This document shows, piece by piece, positions 34,000 through 42,315 of a DNA stretch of 64,000 nucleotides. The DNA comes from Parabacteroides sp. (GTDB taxonomy: Bacteria > Bacteroidota > Bacteroidia > Bacteroidales > Tannerellaceae), in assembly GCA_017481945.1 (NCBI GenBank), contig JAFUOJ010000021.1, positions 62,001 to 126,000 on the forward strand, in the 5' to 3' direction. The position numbers and the translations under genes were made by a program. The first letter of the stretch is position 1. Each line of letters starts with the position of its first letter. Under the pieces are notes generated by a model. The model saw nothing but the letters and a program-made list of their open reading frames with translations, was not told the DNA's origin and did no database searches.

Positions 34000-35325
34000 C
34001 TATCGTTTAATTTTATATGTAACCTTCTGATTCCCGGCTTGTACACAGACAATATAGAAACCCTTTTCGATACCTGACAGCGTCGTCATTCCTGCCTCAA
34101 TCGGACGAGACAACACTAACTTTCCGGCTAAATCATACACCCAACAAGTTCCCTTCTCCTCTGCTGAAACGACCACCGCAGTTGAAGAAGCATAAATTTG
34201 TACCGTAGGAACAGCTACGTTTTCTACCGCTGTAGCCTGTTGTTTCGGAATAAGTCCTACCACCACTTGATGAGATTCCCGATATCCAAAAGTCCCATCA
34301 TGCAAATTATCCAAGGAGAAATATCCGTTATTCTTTCCTCCCCATCCCCAATTCACATGAAAAGAATTTGAACCATCAAATCCATCCAAATTGAAAGCAT
34401 GCCCATAATTACCATCCGGATCATGCCCGGAATAAATAACTGCACGCCCTGCGTTCAATTCTTTTAATATCAACTCTTTCCAGTCTCCGGAATAGCTTCC
34501 TTTGCTATAACACTTCACCGAGTCCGAGAAAGAGAAGTATGTCTTCAAGGCTTTAGGTACATCGCGGCTATAAGCCCCTGAACCATCTACCCCATAATCC
34601 ATTTGTACAATAACACCACAATGATACAAGAAACGAGACAACTCCTTCTTATCATCCTCTCCGGATAGAATCAATTTCCAATCGTAAGGTGCTTCCTTAT
34701 CAAAATTGACCTTGATCAATCCAAAATCATTATCCGTATAACCTATAACACCGGTCGGTTGAACCGGATACTGTTCGACTGTCAATGCCTGAGCGATCGC
34801 CACTGCGAGACAGCCAACCAATGCTCGTTTACCCTCTGTATTCACCGGACAAGACTGCGCAAACTGTCCCTTTTGATTCCAACTCACTTGAATCATCGGA
34901 GCAATCTTATCATAAGAACCGGCACGCAACTGCGACCTGTCCCAACCTGAATGCGCATTCAATGCCAAATTCCCTTTTATCGCTTTCAACTCCGATGCCC
35001 GTTCGTTTAACCATAAACGGTTAGCGTCCGACATCTGTTCCAAATCAAACACTCCTTTATCGGAATATCCAAAAACAGGAGCTGCCTTCTCGTCAGCTGA
35101 AACCAATGCCCAACCTTCCGGTTGAAACTGCACCACATAATAGCAAACCTCTCCCTCATAGGATACCGGCTTGACTTCATACTTTTTAGTTGAAAAATCG
35201 GTCGCCGCCACTTGACTACAGGCGTCAACGGCTACACGATGAATCTTTTTCTCTGAAAGAGAAGTTGCCCAGACACTACTGCAAAAGCAGGAGCAACACA
35301 ACAAAGACAATAAAATTCGTTTCAT
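34000..35325 (-). CDS. C10 family cysteine protease (streptopain-like) with C-terminal sorting-like domain
   Basis: A 441-residue secreted protease with a signal peptide (MKRILLSLLCCSCFCSSVWA). A pro-domain follows (YYVVQFQPEGWALVSADEKAAPVFGYSD, about 62-89), typical of C10 zymogens. The catalytic Cys172 is in LVGCLAVAIAQAL and His309 in NYGHAFNLDGFDG, with the downstream NWGWGG block. The last 70 residues (WVYDLAGKLVLSRPIEAG, FYIVCVQAGNQKVTYKIKR) resemble the type A C-terminal domain used for type IX secretion. The protein may be surface-attached or released, if the host has that system. Substrates are probably host or dietary proteins. Confidence 0.92.
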   Translation of the reverse strand: MKRILLSLLCCSCFCSSVWATSLSEKKIHRVAVDACSQVAATDFSTKKYEVKPVSYEGEVCYYVVQFQPEGWALVSADEKAAPVFGYSDKGVFDLEQMSDANRLWLNERASELKAIKGNLALNAHSGWDRSQLRAGSYDKIAPMIQVSWNQKGQFAQSCPVNTEGKRALVGCLAVAIAQALTVEQYPVQPTGVIGYTDNDFGLIKVNFDKEAPYDWKLILSGEDDKKELSRFLYHCGVIVQMDYGVDGSGAYSRDVPKALKTYFSFSDSVKCYSKGSYSGDWKELILKELNAGRAVIYSGHDPDGNYGHAFNLDGFDGSNSFHVNWGWGGKNNGYFSLDNLHDGTFGYRESHQVVVGLIPKQQATAVENVAVPTVQIYASSTAVVVSAEEKGTCWVYDLAGKLVLSRPIEAGMTTLSGIEKGFYIVCVQAGNQKVTYKIKR

Positions 35326-35353
35326 GGCAGGTAAACGTTTTTAAATAAACAAC

Positions 35354-35383
35354 CCGTCATGAGGGAATTTTCCCCCACAACGG
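35354..35383 (-). terminator. Hairpin between the Calx-beta and protease genes
   Basis: CCGT (35354-35357) with ACGG (35380-35383) and an inner GGGAA/TTCCC (35363-35374) form a compact hairpin in the 76-bp gap. On the minus strand it is followed by a T-rich stretch. It could partly end SusCD transcription before the protease gene. Confidence 0.4.
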
Positions 35384-35401
35384 ATTGATTGATATTAATA
35401 A

Positions 35402-36259
35402 TTACTTTTTAGCTAACTTGATACCACCTAAGTAGATTTCCCACCAACCATCAGTAGCTGCAACCCCGTAAGCATTCGGGATTTCAAGACTTGCACCGCC
35501 GTCTACAATCTTAATGATGATAGAACCACCTTCTGCAATCTGTTCTGCGTCATCTGGATTCGGGCCATCAAAACCTTCGATATTTACAGTTCCATAGTTC
35601 ATAGCCTGTCCTACCGGTACAGCAATTTCAGTCATATCTTCATTAACGATACCGTAGAAATAGTTGTAATTCGGAGCTACATAACCATAAGAAGCGAAGT
35701 ATGCACACATGTTAGAGATCCAAACCTTAGAGTTATCAGAATCATCCTTTTCGATTGTGATAGCCATATTATAGCCACCACCCCAGTAAGATTCAGAAGT
35801 ACCAGCGTACGTATTGAACAACGCCTTCAACGGATGTTCGTCATCTGTAATCTTTAATGTTGCAGATGATTCAGTTGCAATATTTACAGAAGAAGAAACA
35901 ATGTTGAATTTTACAGTCTTATCCCCTGTAAATACATCGTTGTCTACCACATTTACTACAATATTAGCAATCGGTTCAGACGCAGAGAATGACAACTCCA
36001 TAGAACCTAATGTAAAATCTTTTCCCAATACTGCAGTTGAAGAGGGATCCACTTCAATAGTTGCTGTACCGGAAATACCTGCTACAGAAGCCAAATAGAC
36101 CGGAATGTTAATGCTACCATCTGCTTCCCCTACACTATAAGATTGTAAAGAGAAACCTACACACGCATTCTTATCGTCAAAAGTCGGGCAACTATTGTCA
36201 CAAGAGGTCAACAGACCTACACCTGCAAGCAATGTATAGAATATATTTCTTAATTTCAT
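35402..36259 (-). CDS. Surface lipoprotein with Calx-beta-type domain
   Basis: A 285-residue lipoprotein (signal LLAGVGLLTSC). The N-terminal part (about 32-140) is a Calx-beta-like Ig module: FSLQSYSVGEADGSINIPVYLAS, then VVDNDVFTGDKTVKFNI and ATLKITDDEH. The C-terminal part (about 150-285) contains ESYWGGGYNMAITIEKDDSD and GWWEIYLGGIKLAKK, with no clear family. Its position just downstream of susC and susD is where SusE/SusF-like surface glycan-binding proteins are encoded, so a ligand-binding role is likely. The gene lies 24 bp after susD. Confidence 0.82.
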   Translation of the reverse strand: MKLRNIFYTLLAGVGLLTSCDNSCPTFDDKNACVGFSLQSYSVGEADGSINIPVYLASVAGISGTATIEVDPSSTAVLGKDFTLGSMELSFSASEPIANIVVNVVDNDVFTGDKTVKFNIVSSSVNIATESSATLKITDDEHPLKALFNTYAGTSESYWGGGYNMAITIEKDDSDNSKVWISNMCAYFASYGYVAPNYNYFYGIVNEDMTEIAVPVGQAMNYGTVNIEGFDGPNPDDAEQIAEGGSIIIKIVDGGASLEIPNAYGVAATDGWWEIYLGGIKLAKK

Positions 36260-36283
36260 AATCTTTAATTTTTAATCCATTTA

Positions 36284-37705
36284 TTAATAGCCTTCGTTCT
36301 GAACCATATTCGGGTTACAATCTACCTCGTGTCTTGGAATCGGTAATGCCCAACGATAACTTGGGAAATCCACATTACGAGTAGCTTCAGCACCGTCATA
36401 GTCTGTACGAACAACAGAGTTACCAGTACGAGCCAAGTCATAGATATAATGACCTTCGAAAGCCAACTCTTTACGACGTTCTAACAAGACATTGCTAAGA
36501 GAAGCTGTTACATCAGCAGCCCCACGATTAGAGGTAATAACCTTCAAGTCAGCAGCAGCTGTTACCCCTGAAACAGAAGCCCCGCGAACAATCGCTTCTG
36601 CACGGTTCAAATACATTTCAGACAAACGCAATACCGGAATATTATTTGTAGTCGGACGAGAAGTTTCTTTACCCGGATATTTCAAAGTCCACTGATAAGA
36701 ATAACCTTCATAACCTTGGAATAATAAACCACGCACATCACCCGCTGCATACAAACCGATCAAATCTTGAGAAGCTGCTACGTCAGCATAACCTTCCGGG
36801 TCTACCATATCAGAAATTTCTTCCCAATACGGATTATAGTCACTTTTAGTAGAACCAAATACTTCAAAGATTATTTCTTTACCTTCAGTCGCAGTGTTTA
36901 CGCCCCAAGTATCCGGATTTCCGAATTCTTCAGCTGTAAACATAGAGAACTTTCCAGAGTTGATTACTTTCGTTGCATAATCTGCACATTTCTGCCATTC
37001 GCCCATATATAGATATACACGTGACAACAACGCCTGAATAGCCTCCTTGGTAACTGTAAAATATACATCTGTTACGCCAGAACGTACATAATCAGCTGCG
37101 ATAATAGATTCGGCTTCTGTCAAGTCAGCAACCACTTGGTTGAACCCTTCAGCCACTGTATTACGAGCCGGAGTACCAATTTCAGAAACCAAAATAACCG
37201 GAACACCTAAACCGTTTGGCTGATATGTGTACGGCTGTGCGTATGTACGCAACATATCAAAATGAGAAAGAGCACGCAAGAACAGACATTCAGCTTTCAA
37301 GTTATTCAAATCCTGCGTTGAAACATCAGCAGTTTCTTTACCTTCCAAATTATTAATTACATTGTTTGCTGCAGCAATTGTATAATATGCGTATGACCAC
37401 AAACCAGAAGTCGCAGCATCCGAATAGGTCCAACTATATTCTGTAGTATAACGGCCAGAACTTAACAAAGAGGCACGTCTTGCATTACCAGAACGTAACT
37501 CACAGCTCAATACAAAACCAGCACCATACCATGAACCGGAATATAAAGGAGCATATACACCCAAAGTTGCTTTATTCAAGCCCTCATAATCAGACAAAGT
37601 AATTTCATTACTCTGTTCTGTACTTGGCTCTTCTGTAAGGAAGTTCTCACAAGAAACTAACCCCAATGACAAAGCTGCTAAACTATATATTGCTATCTTT
37701 TTCAT
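36284..37705 (-). CDS. SusD/RagB-family outer-membrane lipoprotein
   Basis: A 473-residue SusD-like lipoprotein, shorter than the other SusD in the window (611). The lipoprotein signal ends LGLVSCENFLTEEPS. The helical repeats AECLFLRALSHFDMLRTYAQPY and ALLSRVYLYMGEWQKC, the central VLRLSEMYLNRAEAIVRG and the C-terminal ERRKELAFEGHYIYDLARTG and LPIPRHEVDCNPNMVQNEGY are typical. The gene is 22 bp after its susC partner. Through transcription coupling its expression should follow the predicted inversion switch in susC. The short length and the linked protease favour a peptide or short glycan ligand, but this is weak evidence. Confidence 0.94.
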   Translation of the reverse strand: MKKIAIYSLAALSLGLVSCENFLTEEPSTEQSNEITLSDYEGLNKATLGVYAPLYSGSWYGAGFVLSCELRSGNARRASLLSSGRYTTEYSWTYSDAATSGLWSYAYYTIAAANNVINNLEGKETADVSTQDLNNLKAECLFLRALSHFDMLRTYAQPYTYQPNGLGVPVILVSEIGTPARNTVAEGFNQVVADLTEAESIIAADYVRSGVTDVYFTVTKEAIQALLSRVYLYMGEWQKCADYATKVINSGKFSMFTAEEFGNPDTWGVNTATEGKEIIFEVFGSTKSDYNPYWEEISDMVDPEGYADVAASQDLIGLYAAGDVRGLLFQGYEGYSYQWTLKYPGKETSRPTTNNIPVLRLSEMYLNRAEAIVRGASVSGVTAAADLKVITSNRGAADVTASLSNVLLERRKELAFEGHYIYDLARTGNSVVRTDYDGAEATRNVDFPSYRWALPIPRHEVDCNPNMVQNEGY

Positions 37706-37727
37706 ATTTTCAAATCATTCTCAATTA

Positions 37728-40691
37728 TTAGAAACTTACATCCAAACCAAACATAAAGGATTTACACATTGGATAGATACCATAACCTGTACCATCTACA
37801 CCACGTTCAGGATCCCAGAAGTCTACATCATGGAATGTGTACACGTTCAAACCACTTGCAAATACCTTCACATTGTTCATACCTGTAGCTCTTAACCACT
37901 TCTTTGGCAATGTATAAGACAAGGTAATATCTTTCACACGTACATAAGAACCATCTTCCAAGAAACGAGTATTATAAGTAGCGTTTGAATTAGAAGAATT
38001 ATCAGCAACCGGTTTCGGGTTACAATTGGTATCACCCGGCTGTTTCCAGTAGTTCAACTGGCTCTTTGCCTGGTTCATGGTCATTGTATAACCATCTCCT
38101 TTCAAATAAGAGTTTTCACCAATCAACACCTTATTACCGAATTTACCTTCAAACTGAACAGAGAAAGAGATACCCTTCCAAGAAACATCTGTACTCAAAC
38201 CGCCTGTCAATTTAGGTTCCGGACTACCCGCATTGATGTAACGACCTTTTGTATACTGATTTGTCAATGAACCATCTTCAGCTACCCACATAGCTTCACC
38301 AGTTGCCGGGTTTACACCTGCATACTCACGCAACCAGAATGTGTACATAGATTCACCAACGATGTGTCTCAAACGTGCATTATCTGTATAAGAGATATAT
38401 TCATCACCATCTAAGTCCAAGATTTTACTTTTATTGTGCGCCAAGTTCAATGTCGCATTCCAACGCCAGTCGCCTTTATCGATAATTGTAGCGTCAAACT
38501 GGAATTCAACACCGGTATTACGCAAAGAACCGACGTTACGCATTACAGAAGAGAAACCTGAAGTATAAGAGACCGGACGATCTAACAACAAATCTGTTGT
38601 TTTACGAGAATACACATCAATGTTTGCAGAGAAACGTTTCAAGAAGTTGATATCAACACCCACGTTCCATGCTTTATTCTTTTCCCAAGACAAATCATTA
38701 TTTGCCGGAGAATTGGGATTCCAACCACTCGCACCATTTGTTGCTGCAGCTGCATACACACCATACTGCATATAATCATCAATGTTGTTATTACCGTTCA
38801 CACCATAGTTTCCACGCAATTTCAACATATCAACCCATTCAACATCTTCCATGAAAGCTTCATTATGAATGTTCCAAGAAGCACCCAACGCCCAGAAGGT
38901 ACCCCAACGGTTACCAGCTGCAAACTTAGAGCTACCATCAAAACGTAAAGAAGCCTGCAAATAATAACGAGAATCGAAATTATAATCTGCTACTCCAAAG
39001 AAAGACATCAAAGTGCTATTGTACGGATTATAATAAGTCTGCACATTACCAGAAGGAGCTGTTTGCGGATAAGAGATATTCGGATCCACGTTTTCAGCCA
39101 TTGTATAATCATACTGTGTATATCTGTGAGTTGCTTCCTGACCAACCATTACGCGAACGCTGTGCTTGTCAGCATACAAATCTTCGAAAGTAGCCGTATT
39201 AGAGGTTGTCAATACACGATATACAGATTTAGAAGTCTGCAAAGTTGCAGAACCCTGATTTGTATATTCATCCCAATAGCGAATACCTTCACCGAAAGTT
39301 AATTCGGCAGCGTCAGTAGTACGAAGAGTCAACTGTTCAATCGGCTTCCACTGCAAATAAACAGAACCATTGAAGTGATATTGCTTTTCATTCTGTTTGT
39401 CATAGATAGCTGTTGCTCTTGGGTTGGTATCTGCATTTTCTGAAATGTTTACATTATGAGAACCATCTTCATTGTAAGGCTGAGTCCAAGGACGGATTGT
39501 CATACCTGCAAAGATTGGGTTTGTGTAATACAAATCCTGCATTGGAATGTCGTCTGCGTCAGAATAGCTAACACTTACACGAGCACCTGTTTTCAAATAT
39601 TTATTCAATTCATGATCTACGTTTACACGTGCACGGAAAGTAGAGTAATCGATACCGTAAGCAATACCTTCAGTTTTATTGTAAGAAAGAGAACTATAAT
39701 ATGAGGTTTTGTCACTACCACCGGTTGCATTAATTTCATACTCCTGAGTTGTACCTGTACGAGTCAAATGGTCTACCCAGTCAGTCATCGGTTTATCCAA
39801 AATACTCATTGGATACATATCATCCGGATTCTGACCTGCATTGGTCAAAGCTGTACGGTAATAGTTTAATAACTGTTCACCGTTCATCATACCGTAATCA
39901 TTGTCATTAGCCAAATTGGTAATACCAAATTTAGCACGAGCAGTAAAGCGGCTCTTACCCTCTTTACCAGACTTAGTAGTAATCAAGATGACACCGTTAG
40001 CAGCACGAGAACCGTAGATAGAAGCAGCTGCCGCGTCTTTCAATACAGTAATACTTTCAATATCTGACGGATTGATAGAAGCAATCGCATTACCTGTATT
40101 TGTAAAGTAGCTCTGGTCACCAGACATAATAGCCACACCATCGACTACATACAAAGGTTCGTTACCTGCATTGATAGAACTGATACCACGAATACGAATC
40201 TGAGAGTTTGCACCCGGCTGACCTGTAGCAGCAGTAATCTGTACACCGGCCATCTTACCAGACAACATTTTATCAACAGACAAAGCCGGAACATTTTCAA
40301 TCTGTTCACTGTTTACAGTAGAGATAGAACCGGTCTTTGCTTCACGACGTTGTGTACCGTAACCGACAACCACAACTTCGTCCAATAATTTTGTATCACC
40401 TTCCAGAATGATATTCATCACACCAGACTTGATTTGTACACGTTGGCTTACCATACCAACGAAAGAGATCATAAGAGTTCTCGCAGAACTTGGTATATTT
40501 GAAATTTCAAATTTACCATCCATATCAGTTACAGTACCTAAGCCTGTACCTTCTACTAAAACAGTAGCACCAATAATTGGTAAATCGTCTTCAGCAGACT
40601 TTACTACCCCAGTTACACGAGAAATCTGAGCCGTTAAGAGACCTACACTTACTAATAAGTAGGTCAACAATAACATAAGCTTTCTTTCCAT
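37728..40691 (-). CDS. SusC/RagA-family TonB-dependent transporter, predicted phase variable
   Basis: A 987-residue outer-membrane transporter. The ATG at 40691 is chosen (signal MERKLMLLLTYLLVSVGLL); a GTG 27 bp upstream is disfavoured. Domains: carboxypeptidase-regulatory-like (about 25-105; VTGVVKSAEDDLPIIGATVLVEG), TonB box and plug (LLDEVVVVGYGTQRREAKTGS; DIESITVLKDAAAASIYGSRA), and a barrel ending FMFGLDVSF. Codons 66-72 (IPSSART) are encoded by the left copy of a 21-bp inverted repeat whose other copy lies 312 bp upstream of the ATG. Inversion would separate the promoter, start and first 72 codons from the rest of the gene. The window shows the intact, ON arrangement. Confidence 0.95.
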   Translation of the reverse strand: MERKLMLLLTYLLVSVGLLTAQISRVTGVVKSAEDDLPIIGATVLVEGTGLGTVTDMDGKFEISNIPSSARTLMISFVGMVSQRVQIKSGVMNIILEGDTKLLDEVVVVGYGTQRREAKTGSISTVNSEQIENVPALSVDKMLSGKMAGVQITAATGQPGANSQIRIRGISSINAGNEPLYVVDGVAIMSGDQSYFTNTGNAIASINPSDIESITVLKDAAAASIYGSRAANGVILITTKSGKEGKSRFTARAKFGITNLANDNDYGMMNGEQLLNYYRTALTNAGQNPDDMYPMSILDKPMTDWVDHLTRTGTTQEYEINATGGSDKTSYYSSLSYNKTEGIAYGIDYSTFRARVNVDHELNKYLKTGARVSVSYSDADDIPMQDLYYTNPIFAGMTIRPWTQPYNEDGSHNVNISENADTNPRATAIYDKQNEKQYHFNGSVYLQWKPIEQLTLRTTDAAELTFGEGIRYWDEYTNQGSATLQTSKSVYRVLTTSNTATFEDLYADKHSVRVMVGQEATHRYTQYDYTMAENVDPNISYPQTAPSGNVQTYYNPYNSTLMSFFGVADYNFDSRYYLQASLRFDGSSKFAAGNRWGTFWALGASWNIHNEAFMEDVEWVDMLKLRGNYGVNGNNNIDDYMQYGVYAAAATNGASGWNPNSPANNDLSWEKNKAWNVGVDINFLKRFSANIDVYSRKTTDLLLDRPVSYTSGFSSVMRNVGSLRNTGVEFQFDATIIDKGDWRWNATLNLAHNKSKILDLDGDEYISYTDNARLRHIVGESMYTFWLREYAGVNPATGEAMWVAEDGSLTNQYTKGRYINAGSPEPKLTGGLSTDVSWKGISFSVQFEGKFGNKVLIGENSYLKGDGYTMTMNQAKSQLNYWKQPGDTNCNPKPVADNSSNSNATYNTRFLEDGSYVRVKDITLSYTLPKKWLRATGMNNVKVFASGLNVYTFHDVDFWDPERGVDGTGYGIYPMCKSFMFGLDVSF

Positions 40692-41023
40692 AAACTTTCT
40701 TTTATTTTTGTTAGACACTAAAATGAGGGGGCAAAGTTAAGCAAAAATATCATAACAGCAATAAATTTTTATTCAATACTTATGTTTTTTCTTCAAAACC
40801 GGGTATAACAAGATTACGAATTAATGATTTTATCCGCAAAAATCATGGATATTGTTACTTTTTACTACTGTTTAAAATCACTTTAAAACAAAATATTTCT
40901 TTTTTTCCTGTTATACAGTAAACTATCATCCCCAAAACATTTTAACATTTACACTCTTGTTTCCTTTAACAATTATCAGAAGAGAAAACGGCTCCCCTTA
41001 CCTACCAAGTTCTGCGAGAACTC
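40475..41023. repeat. Predicted invertible segment at the susC 5' end
   Basis: A 21-bp perfect inverted repeat at 40475-40495 and 41003-41023 flanks 507 bp. Its core AGTTCTCGCAGAACT (reverse complement AGTTCTGCGAGAACT) fits the motif AGTYYYN4GDACT, which I recall for the tyrosine invertase Tsr0667 that inverts SusC/SusD loci in B. fragilis. The segment holds the susC promoter (40732-40761), the ATG and the first 65 codons. Inverting it would fuse the 5' fragment to CATCTTTAG outside the right copy, so translation would stop after Thr-His-Leu. No recombinase gene is in the window. A 21-bp match this close is not expected by chance. Confidence 0.85.
40732..40761 (-). promoter_or_regulatory. susC promoter inside the invertible segment
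   Basis: On the minus strand TTG (40761-40759), 19 bp, then TAACTTTG (40739-40732): an exact Bacteroides-type promoter, with the start expected near 40726 and a leader of about 35 nt. It would point the opposite way, toward the SRP RNA gene, after inversion. Confidence 0.7.
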
Positions 41024-41208
41024 ATCTTTAGCCTATACATTATTATATATACAACCTCATTTAACGAAGGTTTTCCCCACTCCAAACCTGTCCTACTTCT
41101 TTTTTCCTTTTCATAATCTATTTATAAAACAGTCAATCTTTTAAAGACGTTCATCAGTAATCTCAAGGTACTTTACCCCTTCATTTTTATACACAGGCCT
41201 GCTCTTAA

Positions 41209-41312
41209 TTTTTTCCTAACCAGAGAATATTTTTTTCCTAACCAGAGAAATAAAATACACCTATCTACCCTCAGGGTACAAATAGGTAGAAAATTGGTAG
41301 AAACTGGTAGAA
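41209..41312. repeat. Helically phased direct repeats upstream of the SRP RNA gene
   Basis: TTTTTTCCTAACCAGAGAA occurs at 41209-41227 and again at 41231-41249, a 22-bp shift. Some 36 bp further, GGTAGAA occurs three times, at 41285, 41296 and 41306 (shifts of 11 and 10 bp). The spacing is close to whole turns of the helix, which suggests protein binding. The rest of 41024-41410 is AT-rich and shows no gene. Confidence 0.5.
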
Positions 41313-41413
41313 CCAAAGACAGATTATTGAGATTATACAAATTTTAACTCTCGTACAAACAAAAGAGAAACAAGTACTTAAGGAAGGAATAAGAAATAAA
41401 TACTCAAAAACGC

Positions 41414-41443
41414 TTGCATTATAAAAAAGAATATCTACCTTTG
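41414..41443 (+). promoter_or_regulatory. Promoter of the SRP RNA gene
   Basis: TTG (41414-41416), 19 bp, then TACCTTTG (41436-41443), an exact Bacteroides consensus. The expected start, about 41449, coincides with the first base of the terminal GGGTAAG stem of the RNA. Confidence 0.75.
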
Positions 41444-41448
41444 CACCC

Positions 41449-41544
41449 GGGTAAGTCCTACACGGCAAGCTCCCTCGGAATCCCCCAGGACTTGACCGTA
41501 GCAAGGGTACTTGGTTGTAGCGGCGCGATGTAGCCAGCTTACCC
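41449..41544 (+). ncRNA. ffs: Signal recognition particle RNA (small, 4.5S-type)
   Basis: The ends GGGTAAG (41449-41455) and CTTACCC (41538-41544) pair as a terminal stem. The middle holds the domain IV core that binds Ffh: CCCAGG, a short capped stem around TTGACC, then AGCAAGG, equivalent to CAGG/tetraloop/AGCAG in E. coli 4.5S RNA, and the far end has GATGTAGCCAGC, like E. coli GATGTAGCTGGC. The size of about 96 nt fits the small bacterial type. The cap here is not the usual GGAA. It lies 5 bp upstream of tRNA-Thr, so both are probably made as one precursor. Confidence 0.82.
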
Positions 41545-41549
41545 ACTTT

Positions 41550-41623
41550 GCCTCTTTAGCTCAGTTGGCCAGAGCACGTGATTTGTAATCTCGGGGTCGT
41601 TGGTTCGAATCCGACAAGAGGCT
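41550..41623 (+). tRNA. tRNA-Thr (anticodon TGT)
   Basis: A complete cloverleaf: acceptor GCCTCTT/AAGAGGC, D-stem GCTC/GAGC, anticodon stem CGTGA/TCTCG with loop TTTGTAA (anticodon TGT, reads ACA), a 5-nt variable loop, and T-stem GTTGG/CCGAC with loop TTCGAAT. The discriminator base is T and CCA is not encoded. It starts 5 bp after the SRP RNA. Confidence 0.95.
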
Positions 41624-41631
41624 CAAAAAAG

Positions 41632-41674
41632 AAAGCAGTTGATAATTCATAAAAAATTGTCAATTGCTTTTTTT
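41632..41674 (+). terminator. Terminator of the SRP RNA/tRNA unit
   Basis: AAAGCAGTTGATAATT (41632-41647) pairs with AATTGTCAATTGCTTT (41655-41670) through two G-U wobbles, followed by TTTT. This is an intrinsic terminator just after the tRNA. Confidence 0.75.
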
Positions 41675-41711
41675 AGTTTTAGAAGTATCCTCTTTTTACA
41701 CTGTATTATTA

Positions 41712-41741
41712 TTGTATATTTTTTTAAAAGGGCTAACTTTG
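41712..41741 (+). promoter_or_regulatory. Promoter of the DUF4199-glycosyltransferase-mntP-apbE operon
   Basis: TTG (41712-41714), 19 bp, then TAACTTTG (41734-41741). The leader is about 22 nt. Confidence 0.65.
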
Positions 41742-41769
41742 CCCACTCAATACAAAAAAGGATGTAATC

Positions 41770-42291
41770 ATGAAAGAAAATAAAGATTTACTGCTTAAAG
41801 GCGCAATGTCTTATGGTCTGATCATGGGAATCTTTTGGGTAATCAAATATATATTCCTCATCCTTAGTTATTCTTATTCGGCTTTTATCTTCATTCATCA
41901 GGTATTAAGTTTTGCAGTTCCTTTTATTGCTTATCGAATGACAATGCATTACAAAAGAGCTATTGGCGGAAAGATTCGTTTTTTTCATGCGTGGCAATTT
42001 GGTGTGTTATTGTATTTCTTTGCGGCACTGATTGTTTCGGTTGAGCATTATATATTCTATCAGTTTATTGCGCCACCGGACTTTTTAGCCAATGCAATGG
42101 AGCTGGCCATTGTCGCCTTAAAGGAAACACAGATTGATAGTGAAGTAATTAACGCAATAAGGCAGACGAACTTCACTCCGATTCGCATGACAATTCAAGG
42201 TATTTTCAATAACATATTTTACGGCGTTATCTTATCTGTCCCTGTGGCAATCCTTGTTTGTCGCAAACAGACAACGATTACTGCAAAATGA
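41770..42291 (+). CDS. DUF4199 family membrane protein
   Basis: A 173-residue inner-membrane protein with four predicted helices: about 14-33 (YGLIMGIFWVIKYIFLILSY), 38-55 (FIFIHQVLSFAVPFIAY), 75-95 (FGVLLYFFAALIVSV) and 145-162 (IFYGVILSVPVAILV). It matches the Bacteroidetes DUF4199 family, whose function is unknown and which is commonly found just before a DPMS-like glycosyltransferase gene, as here (24 bp gap). It may be a partner in lipid-linked sugar handling. Confidence 0.85.
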   Translation: MKENKDLLLKGAMSYGLIMGIFWVIKYIFLILSYSYSAFIFIHQVLSFAVPFIAYRMTMHYKRAIGGKIRFFHAWQFGVLLYFFAALIVSVEHYIFYQFIAPPDFLANAMELAIVALKETQIDSEVINAIRQTNFTPIRMTIQGIFNNIFYGVILSVPVAILVCRKQTTITAK

Positions 42292-42315
42292 AACAAATAG
42301 AAAATAAGACAAATA

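Noticed and set aside
41271..41546. A 91-codon reading frame on the minus strand
   Set aside because: It lies antisense over the SRP RNA gene and upstream repeats, with no family likeness; it is a chance frame.
41550..41623. tRNA-Thr as an integration (att) site for a mobile element
   Set aside because: No integrase gene or partial tRNA repeat is present; the flanking genes are ordinary chromosomal genes.
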